Below, in pieces: positions 10,124 to 20,091 of a stretch of DNA of 64,000 bases. Numbering within the stretch: position 1 is the first letter of the stretch; every line of letters begins with the position of its first letter. The stretch lies in contig JAHBTR010000003.1 of the NCBI GenBank assembly GCA_019638475.1, positions 62,001 through 126,000 of the forward strand. The letters run 5' to 3'. This DNA is from Chitinophagaceae bacterium (lineage in GTDB: Bacteria; Bacteroidota; Bacteroidia; Chitinophagales; Chitinophagaceae). Both the position numbers and the translations under genes were made by a program. A model generated the notes under the pieces. It was given only the letters and a program-made list of their open reading frames with translations, had not been told where the DNA came from and made no database searches.

Positions 10124-10369
10124 ATGAGCAAAGAAGATAATAATTGGTTACTATTTTCTACCAGAGTAATACAATATGAAATAGCTCAAAGGCAAGAACA
10201 TATTCTGAATAATATTTTAAATAAGGCAGAGGCAGAACACCTTTTTTGCCTTTCTTGCGAAGTGATAGATGTTAATCGTTGTAAAATATTGTATTCACAA
10301 CACCATGTAAAAGAAACTATTTATCAGTATTACAACAAGCCTTTTGTATTTATTTTTTGTAAAAACTAA
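10124..10369 (+). CDS. Small hypothetical protein (81 aa)
   Basis: The product is a soluble 81-residue protein, predicted helical in its N-terminal half (RVIQYEIAQRQEHILNNILNKAEAEH) and then beta-rich, with three cysteines (LFCLSC, NRCKI) and a final FIFCKN. I recognise no family. It follows a predicted small lipoprotein on the same strand and is followed by a rho-independent terminator about 20 bases after its stop, so the two small genes likely form their own transcription unit. Confidence 0.55.
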   Translation: MSKEDNNWLLFSTRVIQYEIAQRQEHILNNILNKAEAEHLFCLSCEVIDVNRCKILYSQHHVKETIYQYYNKPFVFIFCKN

Positions 10370-10390
10370 CAAAGAATTTTCTATTTCATC

Positions 10391-10419
10391 ATGCTACATT
10401 TTGTAGCATTTCTTTTTTT
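10391..10419 (+). terminator. Rho-independent terminator
   Basis: ATGCTACA and TGTAGCAT form a perfect 8-bp stem with a three-base T loop, followed by a T-rich run (TTCTTTTTTT). It lies just after the 81-residue hypothetical gene and before the next gene on the same strand, so it should end the small upstream transcription unit. Confidence 0.75.
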
Positions 10420-10462
10420 ACACAAATCAATATTATCTTTATACTGAAATTATTTTTCTTTT

Positions 10463-12490
10463 ATGAAAAAATTATACGCTTTATTATTACCTATTTTTTT
10501 ATTTACTGTTCATGCTCAGGCTCAAATTAATTATGCTTTTACTGCTACAGCAGAAGCATATACAGCATTGAGTAGTGGCACAAACCCTACACTTTTACCT
10601 ACCACTTCTGGAGGTGCAACAGATGAAGGTTATGCCAATAATATTCCTATTGGTTTTACATTTAATTTTAATGGTACTAATTATACTTCTTTTGGTATTT
10701 GTACAAATGGCTTTATATATTTAGGCAGCACAGGACTTATTAATACCAATATTACTTACAACAATAATCTTGAAACAGGTTTGCCAACTATTCGTCCTAT
10801 CATTGCTCCACTTTGGGATGATATAGATGTACAATCTTCTTCTAATATACAATACCTTATTACAGGTGTTGCACCAAATAGGGTTTTAACTATTGAATGG
10901 AAAAATGCACTATGGGACCCATTTGCAGTTGCTGCTGCTATTTCTTTTCAAGTAAAATTATATGAAACTACTAATGTAATAGAGTTTATATACCAACAAG
11001 AAGCAGGAGCTATTGAAGATAATTTTGGTGGTGTAGGAGCAAGTATTGGTATTACAAATGCTAATACAGGAACAGGAAATTTTTTATCTTTAAATAATAG
11101 TAGTAACACACCTACTGCAAGTACTACATTTAGCACAAATGATATTGCTACAAAACCAGCTACGGGGCAAGTGTATAGATTTACACCTCAAACACCTTGT
11201 ACAGGAACACCAACAGCAGGCACAGCAAGTGCATCTGTACATGAAAGTTGTTCTAATATTGTATTTAATTTAATGCTGAATGGTTATTCATCTGAGGCTG
11301 GTGTAACCCTTACATGGCAAGCATCTGCTACTGGACAAAATAATTGGTCTGATATAGGTGCTTCTACTGATTTTACAACAATAGCACAAATAGCAGCCAA
11401 TGATTATCGTTGTGTAGTTACTTGTACCAATTCTTCTTTATCAAGTATTTCAAATGTAATAACAGTAAATTTATTATCGGGTAGTAATTGTGTTTTAAAT
11501 AATGATGATTGCAGTAATGCCGAAACCATTATTCAAACTTTATACAATACTAATTGTACAGGAGCTGAATTTAATACAAGTCTTGCTACTCAATCTACCA
11601 ATCCTTCTTCATTTTTTGGTAGTAGCCATGATGATGATGTGTGGTATAAATTTATTGCTACATCAAATAAAGTAGTTATCAGGCTTACAAATATTTCAGC
11701 TATTAGTGGTGTTTTAAGTAATATGGCTTTTGCATTGTATAAAGGTTCAAGTTGTGGAAGCCTTACAGATTTAGGAGGTGCTACTATAACTATTGCTAAT
11801 GGAGAAGGAGAAATATTGATAGATACACTAACTAATGGCGATACTTATTATATAAGAATGGCTACATCTGGAACTACTTGTAGAGCAAAAGGAAATATTT
11901 GTGTTACTGAAGCTCAAATTGTAGTGCCAGTAACTATTCAATATTTTTCAGGAGAAAAAATAGGCAATGCAAATGTGTTGTATTGGAAAACAACCAATGA
12001 AATAAACAACACTGGTTTTGATATACAAAGAAGTGCAAATGGTATTTATTTTTCATCTATTGCTTCTATACTGTCTAAAGCAAATGGTAGTGCAAACACT
12101 ATGTACAACTATCAATTTACAGATAATCAAATATTGAATGGCAATAATTATTATCGTTTAAAGCAAATAGACAAAGATGGTAGTGTTCATTATTCATCTA
12201 TAGTATTGATTAAAGCTATTAAAACCAACACACCTTACATAGTAAATATATTTCCTAATCCTGTAAAAAATATTTTGCAAGTAAATATGTATTTACCAAC
12301 ATCTGATAATATTCATTTTACTGTAAATGATATTGTAGGAAGAGTAGTTTTAGTAAATACTATTTATTTATCGGAAGGAAATGTTTTTGCAAAATTGAAT
12401 ATGACAACTTTGGGTAATGGTATTTATACTGTAAAAATGTATGGTAGCAATGGAACATTAATTGGTACACAAAAAATGGTGAAAGAATAA
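10463..12490 (+). CDS. Secreted protein with type IX secretion (type A) sorting domain
   Basis: The 675-residue protein has a signal peptide (1-20, ending HAQA), a beta-sandwich N-terminal region (about 25-245), an Ig-like segment (about 250-335), a jellyroll-like region (about 345-485) and a C-terminal T9SS type A sorting domain of about 80 residues (NIFPNPVKNILQV through GIYTVKMYG, ending KMVKE). The segment before it (VTIQYFSGEK, NGNNYYRLKQIDKDG) is the fibronectin-like linker typical of these proteins. It should be exported through the Por/T9SS machinery and anchored on or released from the cell surface. The T9SS apparatus genes are not in the window, apart from a PorG-like protein. Confidence 0.87.
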   Translation: MKKLYALLLPIFLFTVHAQAQINYAFTATAEAYTALSSGTNPTLLPTTSGGATDEGYANNIPIGFTFNFNGTNYTSFGICTNGFIYLGSTGLINTNITYNNNLETGLPTIRPIIAPLWDDIDVQSSSNIQYLITGVAPNRVLTIEWKNALWDPFAVAAAISFQVKLYETTNVIEFIYQQEAGAIEDNFGGVGASIGITNANTGTGNFLSLNNSSNTPTASTTFSTNDIATKPATGQVYRFTPQTPCTGTPTAGTASASVHESCSNIVFNLMLNGYSSEAGVTLTWQASATGQNNWSDIGASTDFTTIAQIAANDYRCVVTCTNSSLSSISNVITVNLLSGSNCVLNNDDCSNAETIIQTLYNTNCTGAEFNTSLATQSTNPSSFFGSSHDDDVWYKFIATSNKVVIRLTNISAISGVLSNMAFALYKGSSCGSLTDLGGATITIANGEGEILIDTLTNGDTYYIRMATSGTTCRAKGNICVTEAQIVVPVTIQYFSGEKIGNANVLYWKTTNEINNTGFDIQRSANGIYFSSIASILSKANGSANTMYNYQFTDNQILNGNNYYRLKQIDKDGSVHYSSIVLIKAIKTNTPYIVNIFPNPVKNILQVNMYLPTSDNIHFTVNDIVGRVVLVNTIYLSEGNVFAKLNMTTLGNGIYTVKMYGSNGTLIGTQKMVKE

Positions 12491-12498
12491 ATGGCTAC

Positions 12499-13149
12499 AT
12501 GAATAAAAAACAAAAATACCAATACGTTATAGATTATTTTCAAGAGCAAATACCTATTGCAGAAACAGAATTAATATATGATAATCCTTATCAGCTTTTA
12601 GTAGCAGTTATTTTATCTGCACAGTGTACAGATAAAAGAGTAAACCTTACTACACCAGCTATTTTTAAAAAATATGCTACAATAGAAAAATTAGCTAAAG
12701 CAACATTTGATGATTTATTTCCTTTAATCAAAAGTATTTCATACCCTAACAATAAAACCAAACACTTAATAGGTATGGCTTCTATGGTAGTGAAAAATTT
12801 TGATGGAAAAATTCCTATGACTGTTCAAGAGTTAATACAATTACCAGGTGTTGGCAGAAAAACAGCTAATGTAATAACAAGTGTGATAGATGAACAACCC
12901 AATATGGCTGTAGATACTCATGTTTTCAGGGTAAGTAAACGTATAGGATTGGTTTCGGAAAAAGCTACTACAACTTTAGCTGTAGAAAAAGAATTGATAA
13001 AAAATATTCCTGAAGAATTGATACACAAAGCACATCATTGGCTAATACTACATGGTCGTTATACTTGTGTGGCACGCAATCCTAAATGTTCTATTTGTGG
13101 CTTAACAGAAGTTTGTAATTATTACAAAAATGTAGTGCTAAAAAACTAA
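12499..13149 (+). CDS. nth: Endonuclease III (DNA glycosylase/AP lyase)
   Basis: The 216-residue product is a full-length endonuclease III, which excises oxidised pyrimidines and cleaves abasic sites in base-excision repair. The helix-hairpin-helix is LPGVGRKTANVI (about 115-126), the catalytic lysine lies in CTDKRVN and the catalytic aspartate in VDTHVFR. The C-terminal 4Fe-4S cluster ligands follow the Cx6Cx2Cx5C spacing (CVARNPKCSICGLTEVC). The gene starts 8 bases after the stop of the T9SS protein gene and converges with the barrel protein gene downstream. Confidence 0.96.
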   Translation: MNKKQKYQYVIDYFQEQIPIAETELIYDNPYQLLVAVILSAQCTDKRVNLTTPAIFKKYATIEKLAKATFDDLFPLIKSISYPNNKTKHLIGMASMVVKNFDGKIPMTVQELIQLPGVGRKTANVITSVIDEQPNMAVDTHVFRVSKRIGLVSEKATTTLAVEKELIKNIPEELIHKAHHWLILHGRYTCVARNPKCSICGLTEVCNYYKNVVLKN

Positions 13150-13150
13150 A

Positions 13151-16100
13151 TTAAAAATCAAGTCCTAAAGCAAAATAAAAAATTGGTTTACCTTTAAAAA
13201 TTCCTTTCATTTCCCAAGCTACATCTGCTTTAAGAAAATAACCTAACAAAGTGCTTCTTACACCAAAACCATAACCACCTACAAAAGGACCAATACCACC
13301 AGCTTTAATTCTTACAGAAACAGGGTCATCTGGATTAGTTCCAGGATAAACAGTTGTAGGTCTTTGAATACCATTAAACTTACCATTCCATGCAGTACCT
13401 AAATCTACAAATTGTACCAGTTGAAAATTTCTAATAAAAGCATTATTGATTGGCTTATTTAACAATGTAGCAAAAACAGGCAATCTTAATTCACTATTAA
13501 TCACTACTACATTATTTCCATTAGCTACATTTTGATTAAAGCCACGCATATTTACAGCAAGACTTTGAAAAGCATAAGTTTGGTCTAATGCTGGGCTATT
13601 GCTATTATTGAATTTTGGTTTTATCCAACCATCTACACCTCCTAAATAATAAATTATTTTTTGGTCGCCCCAACTAAAATCTCCTGCTGCACGAACTGCC
13701 CAAATAAAGTTTCTATAAATTTCTATATAATTTCTTGCATCAAAACCAAAATTAAAATTGAATTTTTGAGATACTCCTTTACTCATGGGTAAATTAAAAT
13801 CCATATAAGTTTTCCAACGCAACCCTTTCCAAATATTTTGAGCAGGATTTAATGTATTATCATACACATACTCTAAACGAGATAAAGCATAATTAGTAAT
13901 ACTATCTCTTGCTTGCAATACTGCTTGGTCTTCTGCTTTTACAAGTACTCTATCTGTACGATAGCCTATAGTAGCTCTTAAACTTCTTGTTTCATCAAAA
14001 GGATAAGAAACATTTGCCTGATATAAATTAGTATTTAATTTGCCTGAATAAATTCTTGAAGAAATATTTGTCATTATACCAACAGACATGGTGCTTCTAT
14101 AATAAGTTACTCCCCAATCTAATTTTTTACGAAAATTTTGAAAAGAAATAAAAGCATCTTTATCGCTTAATGACTGACCAAAACGTAAGCCACCTATAAA
14201 TTTAATATCTTCCATCAAATCGCTTACACCTACTCTAAAACTCCAATTCATATCGCTTCCATTGTTTAATTGAATTGGACCAGAGCCACCACTATAAAGT
14301 TGATAACGATTGATAAGAATATTATTAGTAATACCACCTAAAACATAATCAGTACTAAACTTTAATTTATAATTAAACATTTTTGATTTTATAATAGGCG
14401 ATTCTTTTTCTGTTGTGTTGGTTACAATTTCAGTATAAACAGAGTCTGTATTATTATTTTCATCATCAAATTCTGTTTGAAATATTTTTTTCTTTTCTGT
14501 TTTTATAGTATCTGCTACTGCAACAGGTTTTTCTGTTTCTTTGGCTTTAGTATCTTTTTTTGCTTTGGTAGGTTTTCCTTTTTCTTGTTTAGCTATACCT
14601 CGTAATTGCCTCATATAATTACTTAAAGCAGGGTTTACATTTCTGCTATTAAGGGCTTTTTCATCTACTTGTAATTTGAATAAATATTTATAATCGCCTT
14701 CTCTTCTTACTTCACTTACTGTGCCATTATTACCTGCAATACGAGTTTCTAAAATAGAACTTTGATAATTAGTAATAGGAAAAGTATAAGTAGAATCTTT
14801 ATATACTTGAAAATAATCTACATTATCTGGTTTTTCTTTTCTCCAAGCTGCTAAAGTGCTGTCTAATTCGCCTTTAGATGGGTTTCTTAAAATTTCATCA
14901 CCTATATAATATAAAGTATCTAAGCCATCTCTTTGTGTAGAGAAAAATCCTGCATATCTATTGCCTATACCTGTTTCATCTGCTATAAATGTAAAATGAT
15001 TTACATTGTATTGCATAGGGTAAGAAGCATTGCCATACTTTAAATTGCTTAATTGAGTTATTTGTTTTTGAGCACTTGTATTTAATATATCTACTAAAAA
15101 AACATTAAATCTGTTTCTACTTGGCAATACTGTATCACTGCTTGGAGCATCTGCACTTGGACGATTAGAAGCAAAAATGATTCCTGAACGATTAGGAAAT
15201 GAAACATAAGTTGGGTTTAAGTCATCATAAATATCATTGGTTACTTGCTCTAATTTATTTTCCTGTATTTTATAAATGAAAATATCTGAATGTCCATTTT
15301 TTACAGCACTTAAAATAACTGTATTAGCATCTAACATAAAAGAGGCATCTAATATTTGGTCTAACCCTTCTATTTGTTGTTTAAATCTTTTGTATTTAGC
15401 TACATAATCCCAAACAAACATTTTAATTTTTGCATCTTCTGCATAAATTACTAAAAGCCTTGTTCCTTTTCCATCCCATGTCATTACAGGATAGTTAGGG
15501 CTTTGGTCGCCTTCTTTTACTTTAACACCTCTTTTTAAAAGTGTTCTTACGTCATAATAATTATCATTCAGTATTACACTATAAATTCCTTTTTTATACC
15601 TCACTACCGAATAAGCATTATTTTTTGGATTAGGATTTATTTGAAAATTGTAATAATTGTATTTGCTTACATCTTCAGAAATGGTACGTTTTCCTTTAGG
15701 ATTATTTTTTCTTTTTCTAATATCTTCATAATACTGGTCTTGTTTATAAGTCATAAAATCTGTAAGAACTTCTTTAAATTTTTTCTTACAAATTTTTTGA
15801 GACGCTGTATTTAAGTTTTTGTAAATACGAGCTAAGTATAAAAAATAAGTAACACTTTCTTTTTTATATTTTTCTGCTATATAATTCCAAAAAGACTGAC
15901 CAGCCAATGTAGGTTTTAAATAAGCAAAATGATAAAAGTTTTTATACTTTCCTGCAAGTAATTCACTTTTTAGTTCATCATCTTTTTGGGTATTCCAATT
16001 TTCTGCTGCATAAGCTATATAACCATCAGTAAGCCATTGAGGTAAATCTAATAATGCTTGATTGCTGGCAAATTCTCCAATATCATCGCCAAATAATAAA

Positions 16101-16558
16101 TTATCTGTTAGTACTTTGGCTATGCCTTGCCTTATTTGATTTCTGAGGTTGTTATGATTGCCATCAAAAAATACAACTATTTTATTGTTTACTAATTTGG
16201 TTAATCCACCAGCTTGTTGCCAATCTATTCCTAAACCTATATTACTTTGTTTATAATCTTCAAAATTTGTATAAACAACAATATTGGCACGGCGGTGCAA
16301 AGAGTATTCAATAAAAGTTTCTAACTCTGGTAATTCTTCTTCTGCTACTTTGGCTACAAATTTTCCTAACTCTGTACCACCTTGTGCTACATAAGTATCA
16401 AAGTTATTTGACTGATAAAATTTCCATTTTAATTTTTTATGTTGAATACGATTCTTACCAAATTCTACAGTATTTACCTGTGCATTCAGTTTAATGGATG
16501 TAAGAATAAAAAGAGAAAAAGGAATAAATAATAACTGTCTAAAAATATTTCTTTGCAT
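13151..16558 (-). CDS. Large outer-membrane protein: peptidase-like + PD40 propeller + Omp85-like barrel
   Basis: This 1135-residue protein has a signal peptide (1-26), an N-terminal region (about 30-270) shaped like a gluzincin/peptidase-MA domain but with IRQGIAKVL where an HExxH helix would be expected, TolB-like PD40 propeller repeats in the middle (about 300-600, for example GHSDIFIYK and SGIIFASNRPSADAPSSDT), a charged low-complexity linker (about 655-710, rich in Lys/Glu) and a C-terminal beta-barrel (about 730-1135). The barrel has a VNMRGFNQN loop reminiscent of the VRGF motif of Omp85 proteins and ends in FYFALGLDF, a typical outer-membrane insertion strand. It is often annotated as TolB-like in relatives. 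It is convergent with nth with almost no spacer. Confidence 0.75.
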   Translation of the reverse strand: MQRNIFRQLLFIPFSLFILTSIKLNAQVNTVEFGKNRIQHKKLKWKFYQSNNFDTYVAQGGTELGKFVAKVAEEELPELETFIEYSLHRRANIVVYTNFEDYKQSNIGLGIDWQQAGGLTKLVNNKIVVFFDGNHNNLRNQIRQGIAKVLTDNLLFGDDIGEFASNQALLDLPQWLTDGYIAYAAENWNTQKDDELKSELLAGKYKNFYHFAYLKPTLAGQSFWNYIAEKYKKESVTYFLYLARIYKNLNTASQKICKKKFKEVLTDFMTYKQDQYYEDIRKRKNNPKGKRTISEDVSKYNYYNFQINPNPKNNAYSVVRYKKGIYSVILNDNYYDVRTLLKRGVKVKEGDQSPNYPVMTWDGKGTRLLVIYAEDAKIKMFVWDYVAKYKRFKQQIEGLDQILDASFMLDANTVILSAVKNGHSDIFIYKIQENKLEQVTNDIYDDLNPTYVSFPNRSGIIFASNRPSADAPSSDTVLPSRNRFNVFLVDILNTSAQKQITQLSNLKYGNASYPMQYNVNHFTFIADETGIGNRYAGFFSTQRDGLDTLYYIGDEILRNPSKGELDSTLAAWRKEKPDNVDYFQVYKDSTYTFPITNYQSSILETRIAGNNGTVSEVRREGDYKYLFKLQVDEKALNSRNVNPALSNYMRQLRGIAKQEKGKPTKAKKDTKAKETEKPVAVADTIKTEKKKIFQTEFDDENNNTDSVYTEIVTNTTEKESPIIKSKMFNYKLKFSTDYVLGGITNNILINRYQLYSGGSGPIQLNNGSDMNWSFRVGVSDLMEDIKFIGGLRFGQSLSDKDAFISFQNFRKKLDWGVTYYRSTMSVGIMTNISSRIYSGKLNTNLYQANVSYPFDETRSLRATIGYRTDRVLVKAEDQAVLQARDSITNYALSRLEYVYDNTLNPAQNIWKGLRWKTYMDFNLPMSKGVSQKFNFNFGFDARNYIEIYRNFIWAVRAAGDFSWGDQKIIYYLGGVDGWIKPKFNNSNSPALDQTYAFQSLAVNMRGFNQNVANGNNVVVINSELRLPVFATLLNKPINNAFIRNFQLVQFVDLGTAWNGKFNGIQRPTTVYPGTNPDDPVSVRIKAGGIGPFVGGYGFGVRSTLLGYFLKADVAWEMKGIFKGKPIFYFALGLDF

Positions 16559-16674
16559 ATCAAATGCTTGATTTATTCTTTTTAAAAGTATAACAAATGT
16601 ATTGCAATACTAAGCATTACAATTTACACTTGCTAAAATTAAGTATTTAGAGTTTATTTTGCCATAAAAAAGAT

Positions 16675-17313
16675 ATGATAAATGTTAAGGTTTTTACATT
16701 TAACCCTGTTCAGGAAAATACTTATATCATTTATAATGAAAATAGAAATGCCATTATTATAGACCCTGGCTGCTATTTTAAAAATGAACAAGCCGTTTTA
16801 AGAGCTTTTATACAAGAAAATAAACTAAAACCTATACAGTTACTTAACACACATTGCCATTTAGACCATGTATTTGGCAATTATTGGGTACATGAAACAT
16901 ATCAATTAGCATTATATATACATGCAAACGAAAAGCCTGTTTTAGAATATGCCCCAATTAGTGGCTTACAATGGGGTTTATCTTTTAAAAATTATGATGC
17001 TTCATTACATTATTTAAAAGAAGGCGATACCATCTATTTAGATAATGATGAATTAGAAGTATTGTTTACACCAGGTCATAGCCCAGGTAGTATTTCTTTT
17101 TATTGCAAAAAACAACATTTTGCTATTGTAGGCGATGTATTGTTTTTTGAAAGTATTGGTAGAACAGATTTGCCAGGTGGCAATCATGAAACTTTGCTAC
17201 AAAGCATTAGAGAAAAATTATTTGTATTGCCAGAAGAAACCATTATTTATAATGGTCATGGAGCATCTACAACTATTGGGCACGAAATAAAATACAATCC
17301 ATTCCTTTTATAA
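16675..17313 (+). CDS. MBL-fold metallo-hydrolase (glyoxalase II-like)
   Basis: The 212-residue protein carries the metal site motif THCHLDHVFGN (HxHxDH), a further histidine in TPGHSPGS, the bridging aspartate in VGDVLFFE and the last histidine in YNGHGAST. This is the pattern of the hydroxyacylglutathione-hydrolase-like branch of the metallo-beta-lactamase superfamily. Bacteroidota homologues of this size usually hydrolyse thioesters or related small substrates, but the true substrate is unknown. The gene is alone on its strand, with about 115 bases of AT-rich spacer upstream. Confidence 0.92.
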   Translation: MINVKVFTFNPVQENTYIIYNENRNAIIIDPGCYFKNEQAVLRAFIQENKLKPIQLLNTHCHLDHVFGNYWVHETYQLALYIHANEKPVLEYAPISGLQWGLSFKNYDASLHYLKEGDTIYLDNDELEVLFTPGHSPGSISFYCKKQHFAIVGDVLFFESIGRTDLPGGNHETLLQSIREKLFVLPEETIIYNGHGASTTIGHEIKYNPFLL

Positions 17314-17371
17314 AAACAACTATTCCGATAACTATTTTTTGCCTAAATATTTATGCCATTTTATTTATAAT

Positions 17372-17379
17372 TACCTTTG
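17372..17379 (+). promoter_or_regulatory. Bacteroidota -7 element upstream of the chloride channel gene
   Basis: TACCTTTG matches the TAnnTTTG consensus of the phylum's primary sigma factor exactly. It is followed by about 108 bases before the ATG of the ClC gene, which would give a leader of about 100 bases. No clear TTTG -33 partner is present at the usual 19-20 base distance. Confidence 0.4.
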
Positions 17380-17487
17380 TGGCTATTACATCATACAATG
17401 TCAAATTTTTCATCTGTTACAGATGTGTACACAATAGCGTAATGTAATACAGGTATTTTAGTTGTAGAAATTAATTATTGTATAAAA

Positions 17488-19356
17488 ATGTTGAAAAACG
17501 GCATACCTATTTCAATTTCATTATCACCTACTCTGCAAAGAGAACATGTAACATCAAAAAAAAAGTATAACAAACAACGAACATTAAGATTATCGTTGCT
17601 TGCTGTGCTCATTGCTATTTGCATAAGTTTTATTGCAAAATTTCTTATTCACCTGATTGATTTAATAACCAATATTTCTTTTTATGGAAATATTTCTTTA
17701 GAAGCATCAAGCCCTTCACACAATTCTCTTGGATTATGGGTAATTATTGTACCAGCAATTGGTGGATTAATTGTTGGTTTAATGGCATTATATGGTTCTA
17801 AAGCAATAAGAGGTCATGGTATTCCAGAGGCAATGGAGCAAATTCTTACTAATCAAAGTAAAATAAAACCTTCTATTACTTATTTAAAACCTTTATCATC
17901 TGCCATTACAATAGGTACAGGAGGTCCATTTGGTGCTGAAGGTCCTATTATTGCTACAGGAGGTGCTTTAGGCTCTACATTTGGTCAGCTAATTAATATT
18001 ACACCCAATGAGAGAAAAATATTACTTGCAGCAGGTGCCACAGCTGGTATGTCTGCTATTTTTTCAAGTCCTGTGGCAGCTATTTTATTAGCCATTGAAT
18101 TATTGCTTTTTGAATTTTCTGCACGTTCATTTATTCCTGTTGCTTTGGCTTGTATTACAGGTGCAGCAGGTCATCATTTATTATTTGGTGCAGAAGTTGT
18201 ATTTCCTCTTTCTTCTGCCATTTCAGCCCCTTCAAATTATGCCTTATTTTTTTATAGTATTATGGGCATAGCTATTGGTTTATTATCTGTGGTAGTTACA
18301 AAATTGGTTTATTGGTTAGAAGATGTTTTTGAAAAATTACCTATTCATTGGGCTTGGTGGCCTGCTATTGGTGGTATTGCTGTAGGTATAGTAGGATATT
18401 TTTCTCCTCGTACTCTTGGGGTTGGTTACAATAATATTATTGATTTACTTTCTGGTTCTATGTCTATTCAAATTGTAGCATCATTGTGTATTTTAAAATT
18501 TGTTTCTTGGGCTATTTCATTAAGTAGTGGCACTTCAGGAGGTACACTTGCTCCATTACTTACCATAGGTGGTGCTATAGGTGTTTTAATAGGTAGTATT
18601 GGTATGTATTGGTTTCCAAATGCAGGAATCAATTTACCCCTTGCAGCACTTGTAGGTATGTCAGCATTGTTTGCAGGTGCTTCAAGAGCTTTTCTTACCT
18701 CTATTGTTTTTGCTTTAGAAACTACAGGACAGTCTAATGCTTTATTGCCATTATTAGCTACTTGTACAACATCATATTTCACCTCTTTCTTCTTAATGGA
18801 AAATACTATTATGACAGAAAAAATTGCTCGTAGAGGTATTGCTACTCCTGAATCTTATGAACCAGATATTCTTGAAAAAACAACAGTTGAACAAATTGAA
18901 ACTGATAGCGGAATGGTTATAAACGATGAAATGGAAATAGGTGAAGTAAGAAGTTGGTTGCTCAATGAAACAGATTTACACGCAAATTATTTTATAGTTG
19001 CCGATAATGAGGGTATTTATAAAGGTATTTTAAGTTCATCTAACCTTAATAATGCTCATCACAAAGCTACCAATATGGTAACATCAATCGTAAAACGAAA
19101 TAATGTTTACATTCAACCATCAGAATCATTAAAAAAGGCTGTAGAAATTATGGCAAAAGAAAATATTGATATTTTGCCTGTGGTATTAGGCAAAAAAATA
19201 GTTGGTATATTAACGTATCAACACATCATATCAATTTATAAAACAGGTATTGATGAGCAAGAGAAAAAACAAACCCATATTTCGCTACATAGACAACGAT
19301 TGAAATTATTAGTTCATGGTCAAAAATTAGTATCATTTTTAAAAATAAAAAAATAA
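17488..19356 (+). CDS. ClC-family chloride channel/transporter with CBS domains
   Basis: The 622-residue membrane protein has the ClC core with the three selectivity-filter segments: GHGIPEA (GxGIP), GAEGPII (GxEGP, with the gating/proton glutamate present) and SGTSGGTLAPLL (GxxxP-type). The glutamate argues for an H+/Cl- antiporter rather than a pure channel. Ten or more hydrophobic helices end near residue 440, followed by two CBS domains (about 465-590), which usually sense adenine nucleotides. The start ATG gives a short cytoplasmic N-terminus. The MazG-like gene begins 2 bases after the stop, so the two are probably co-transcribed. Confidence 0.93.
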   Translation: MLKNGIPISISLSPTLQREHVTSKKKYNKQRTLRLSLLAVLIAICISFIAKFLIHLIDLITNISFYGNISLEASSPSHNSLGLWVIIVPAIGGLIVGLMALYGSKAIRGHGIPEAMEQILTNQSKIKPSITYLKPLSSAITIGTGGPFGAEGPIIATGGALGSTFGQLINITPNERKILLAAGATAGMSAIFSSPVAAILLAIELLLFEFSARSFIPVALACITGAAGHHLLFGAEVVFPLSSAISAPSNYALFFYSIMGIAIGLLSVVVTKLVYWLEDVFEKLPIHWAWWPAIGGIAVGIVGYFSPRTLGVGYNNIIDLLSGSMSIQIVASLCILKFVSWAISLSSGTSGGTLAPLLTIGGAIGVLIGSIGMYWFPNAGINLPLAALVGMSALFAGASRAFLTSIVFALETTGQSNALLPLLATCTTSYFTSFFLMENTIMTEKIARRGIATPESYEPDILEKTTVEQIETDSGMVINDEMEIGEVRSWLLNETDLHANYFIVADNEGIYKGILSSSNLNNAHHKATNMVTSIVKRNNVYIQPSESLKKAVEIMAKENIDILPVVLGKKIVGILTYQHIISIYKTGIDEQEKKQTHISLHRQRLKLLVHGQKLVSFLKIKK

Positions 19357-19358
19357 CT

Positions 19359-19685
19359 ATGACTTTAGAAAATGCACAACAACAAGTAAATACATGGATA
19401 ACAACTGTTGGAGTAAGGTATTTTAATGAATTAACTAATTTAGGTATTCTTATGGAAGAAGTAGGAGAACTATCCAGAATAATGGTAAGAACCTATGGAG
19501 AACAATCTTTTAAAGAAAGCGATAAAGGCAAAGAATTGGCAGATGAAATGGCAGATATTTTATGGGTACTTATATGTTTAGCCAATCAAACAGGGGTAAA
19601 TCTTACAGATGCTTTTCAAAAAAATATGGAGAAAAAAAATAAAAGAGATTTTAACCGCCATTTACACAATAAAAAAATACAGTAA
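19359..19685 (+). CDS. MazG-like nucleotide pyrophosphohydrolase
   Basis: The 108-residue protein is an all-alpha NTP pyrophosphohydrolase domain. The metal-binding pattern is ILMEEVGELSR followed by ELADEMADILWVLICLAN, i.e. the ExxE...ExxD motif of the MazG/dUTPase-like superfamily. It likely hydrolyses non-canonical or excess nucleoside triphosphates to monophosphates. It is a stand-alone single domain, half the length of E. coli MazG. It starts 2 bases after the ClC gene and is followed by a small membrane-protein gene. Confidence 0.9.
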   Translation: MTLENAQQQVNTWITTVGVRYFNELTNLGILMEEVGELSRIMVRTYGEQSFKESDKGKELADEMADILWVLICLANQTGVNLTDAFQKNMEKKNKRDFNRHLHNKKIQ

Positions 19686-19719
19686 GCGTTACATATATTA
19701 GTATTGAAAAGATTAATGT

Positions 19720-19968
19720 ATGGAAATAAGTACTATTTTATTATCTCATGGCTTTTTAATTTATGGTTCTGCCATAGCACTTATCATAATAAGTGCAATA
19801 ATGCTTAAAGTATTCTATTCCTCTTCTATAAAAATGAAATTAAAAGAATACCAAAGCGAAATAGCCAAAAGCCACTCTAAAATATTGAAATTAGAGGCTT
19901 CTAATGAAAAACTACAACAACGTATAGCTGAATTAGAAAATATGACACATAGAGTTAGAATAGCTTAA
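19720..19968 (+). CDS. Small membrane protein with coiled coil (82 aa)
   Basis: The product has one strong transmembrane helix (about residues 8-30, GFLIYGSAIALIIISAIMLKV) followed by a heptad-rich, charged coiled coil (about 38-76, EYQSEIAKSHSKILKLEASNEKL and onward). No family is recognised. The layout, a short membrane anchor plus a coil, suggests a self-associating scaffold, but that is inference. It lies 34 bases downstream of the MazG-like gene on the same strand. Confidence 0.6.
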   Translation: MEISTILLSHGFLIYGSAIALIIISAIMLKVFYSSSIKMKLKEYQSEIAKSHSKILKLEASNEKLQQRIAELENMTHRVRIA

Positions 19969-20075
19969 ACTTTATCTTTCATACCAAAATGTTCATTTCT
20001 ACAAAAGATTTTCTCTAATTTTTCCTCAACTTATTATTAGTTTAATATACCTGCATACTATATCTGCTTTTTCAT

Positions 20076-20083
20076 TAGGTTTG
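20076..20083 (+). promoter_or_regulatory. Bacteroidota -7 element of the glycyl-tRNA synthetase gene
   Basis: TAGGTTTG is an exact TAnnTTTG match, only 8 bases upstream of the ATG. If transcription starts the usual few bases downstream, the mRNA has almost no leader. Confidence 0.5.
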
Positions 20084-20091
20084 CCGCCATT

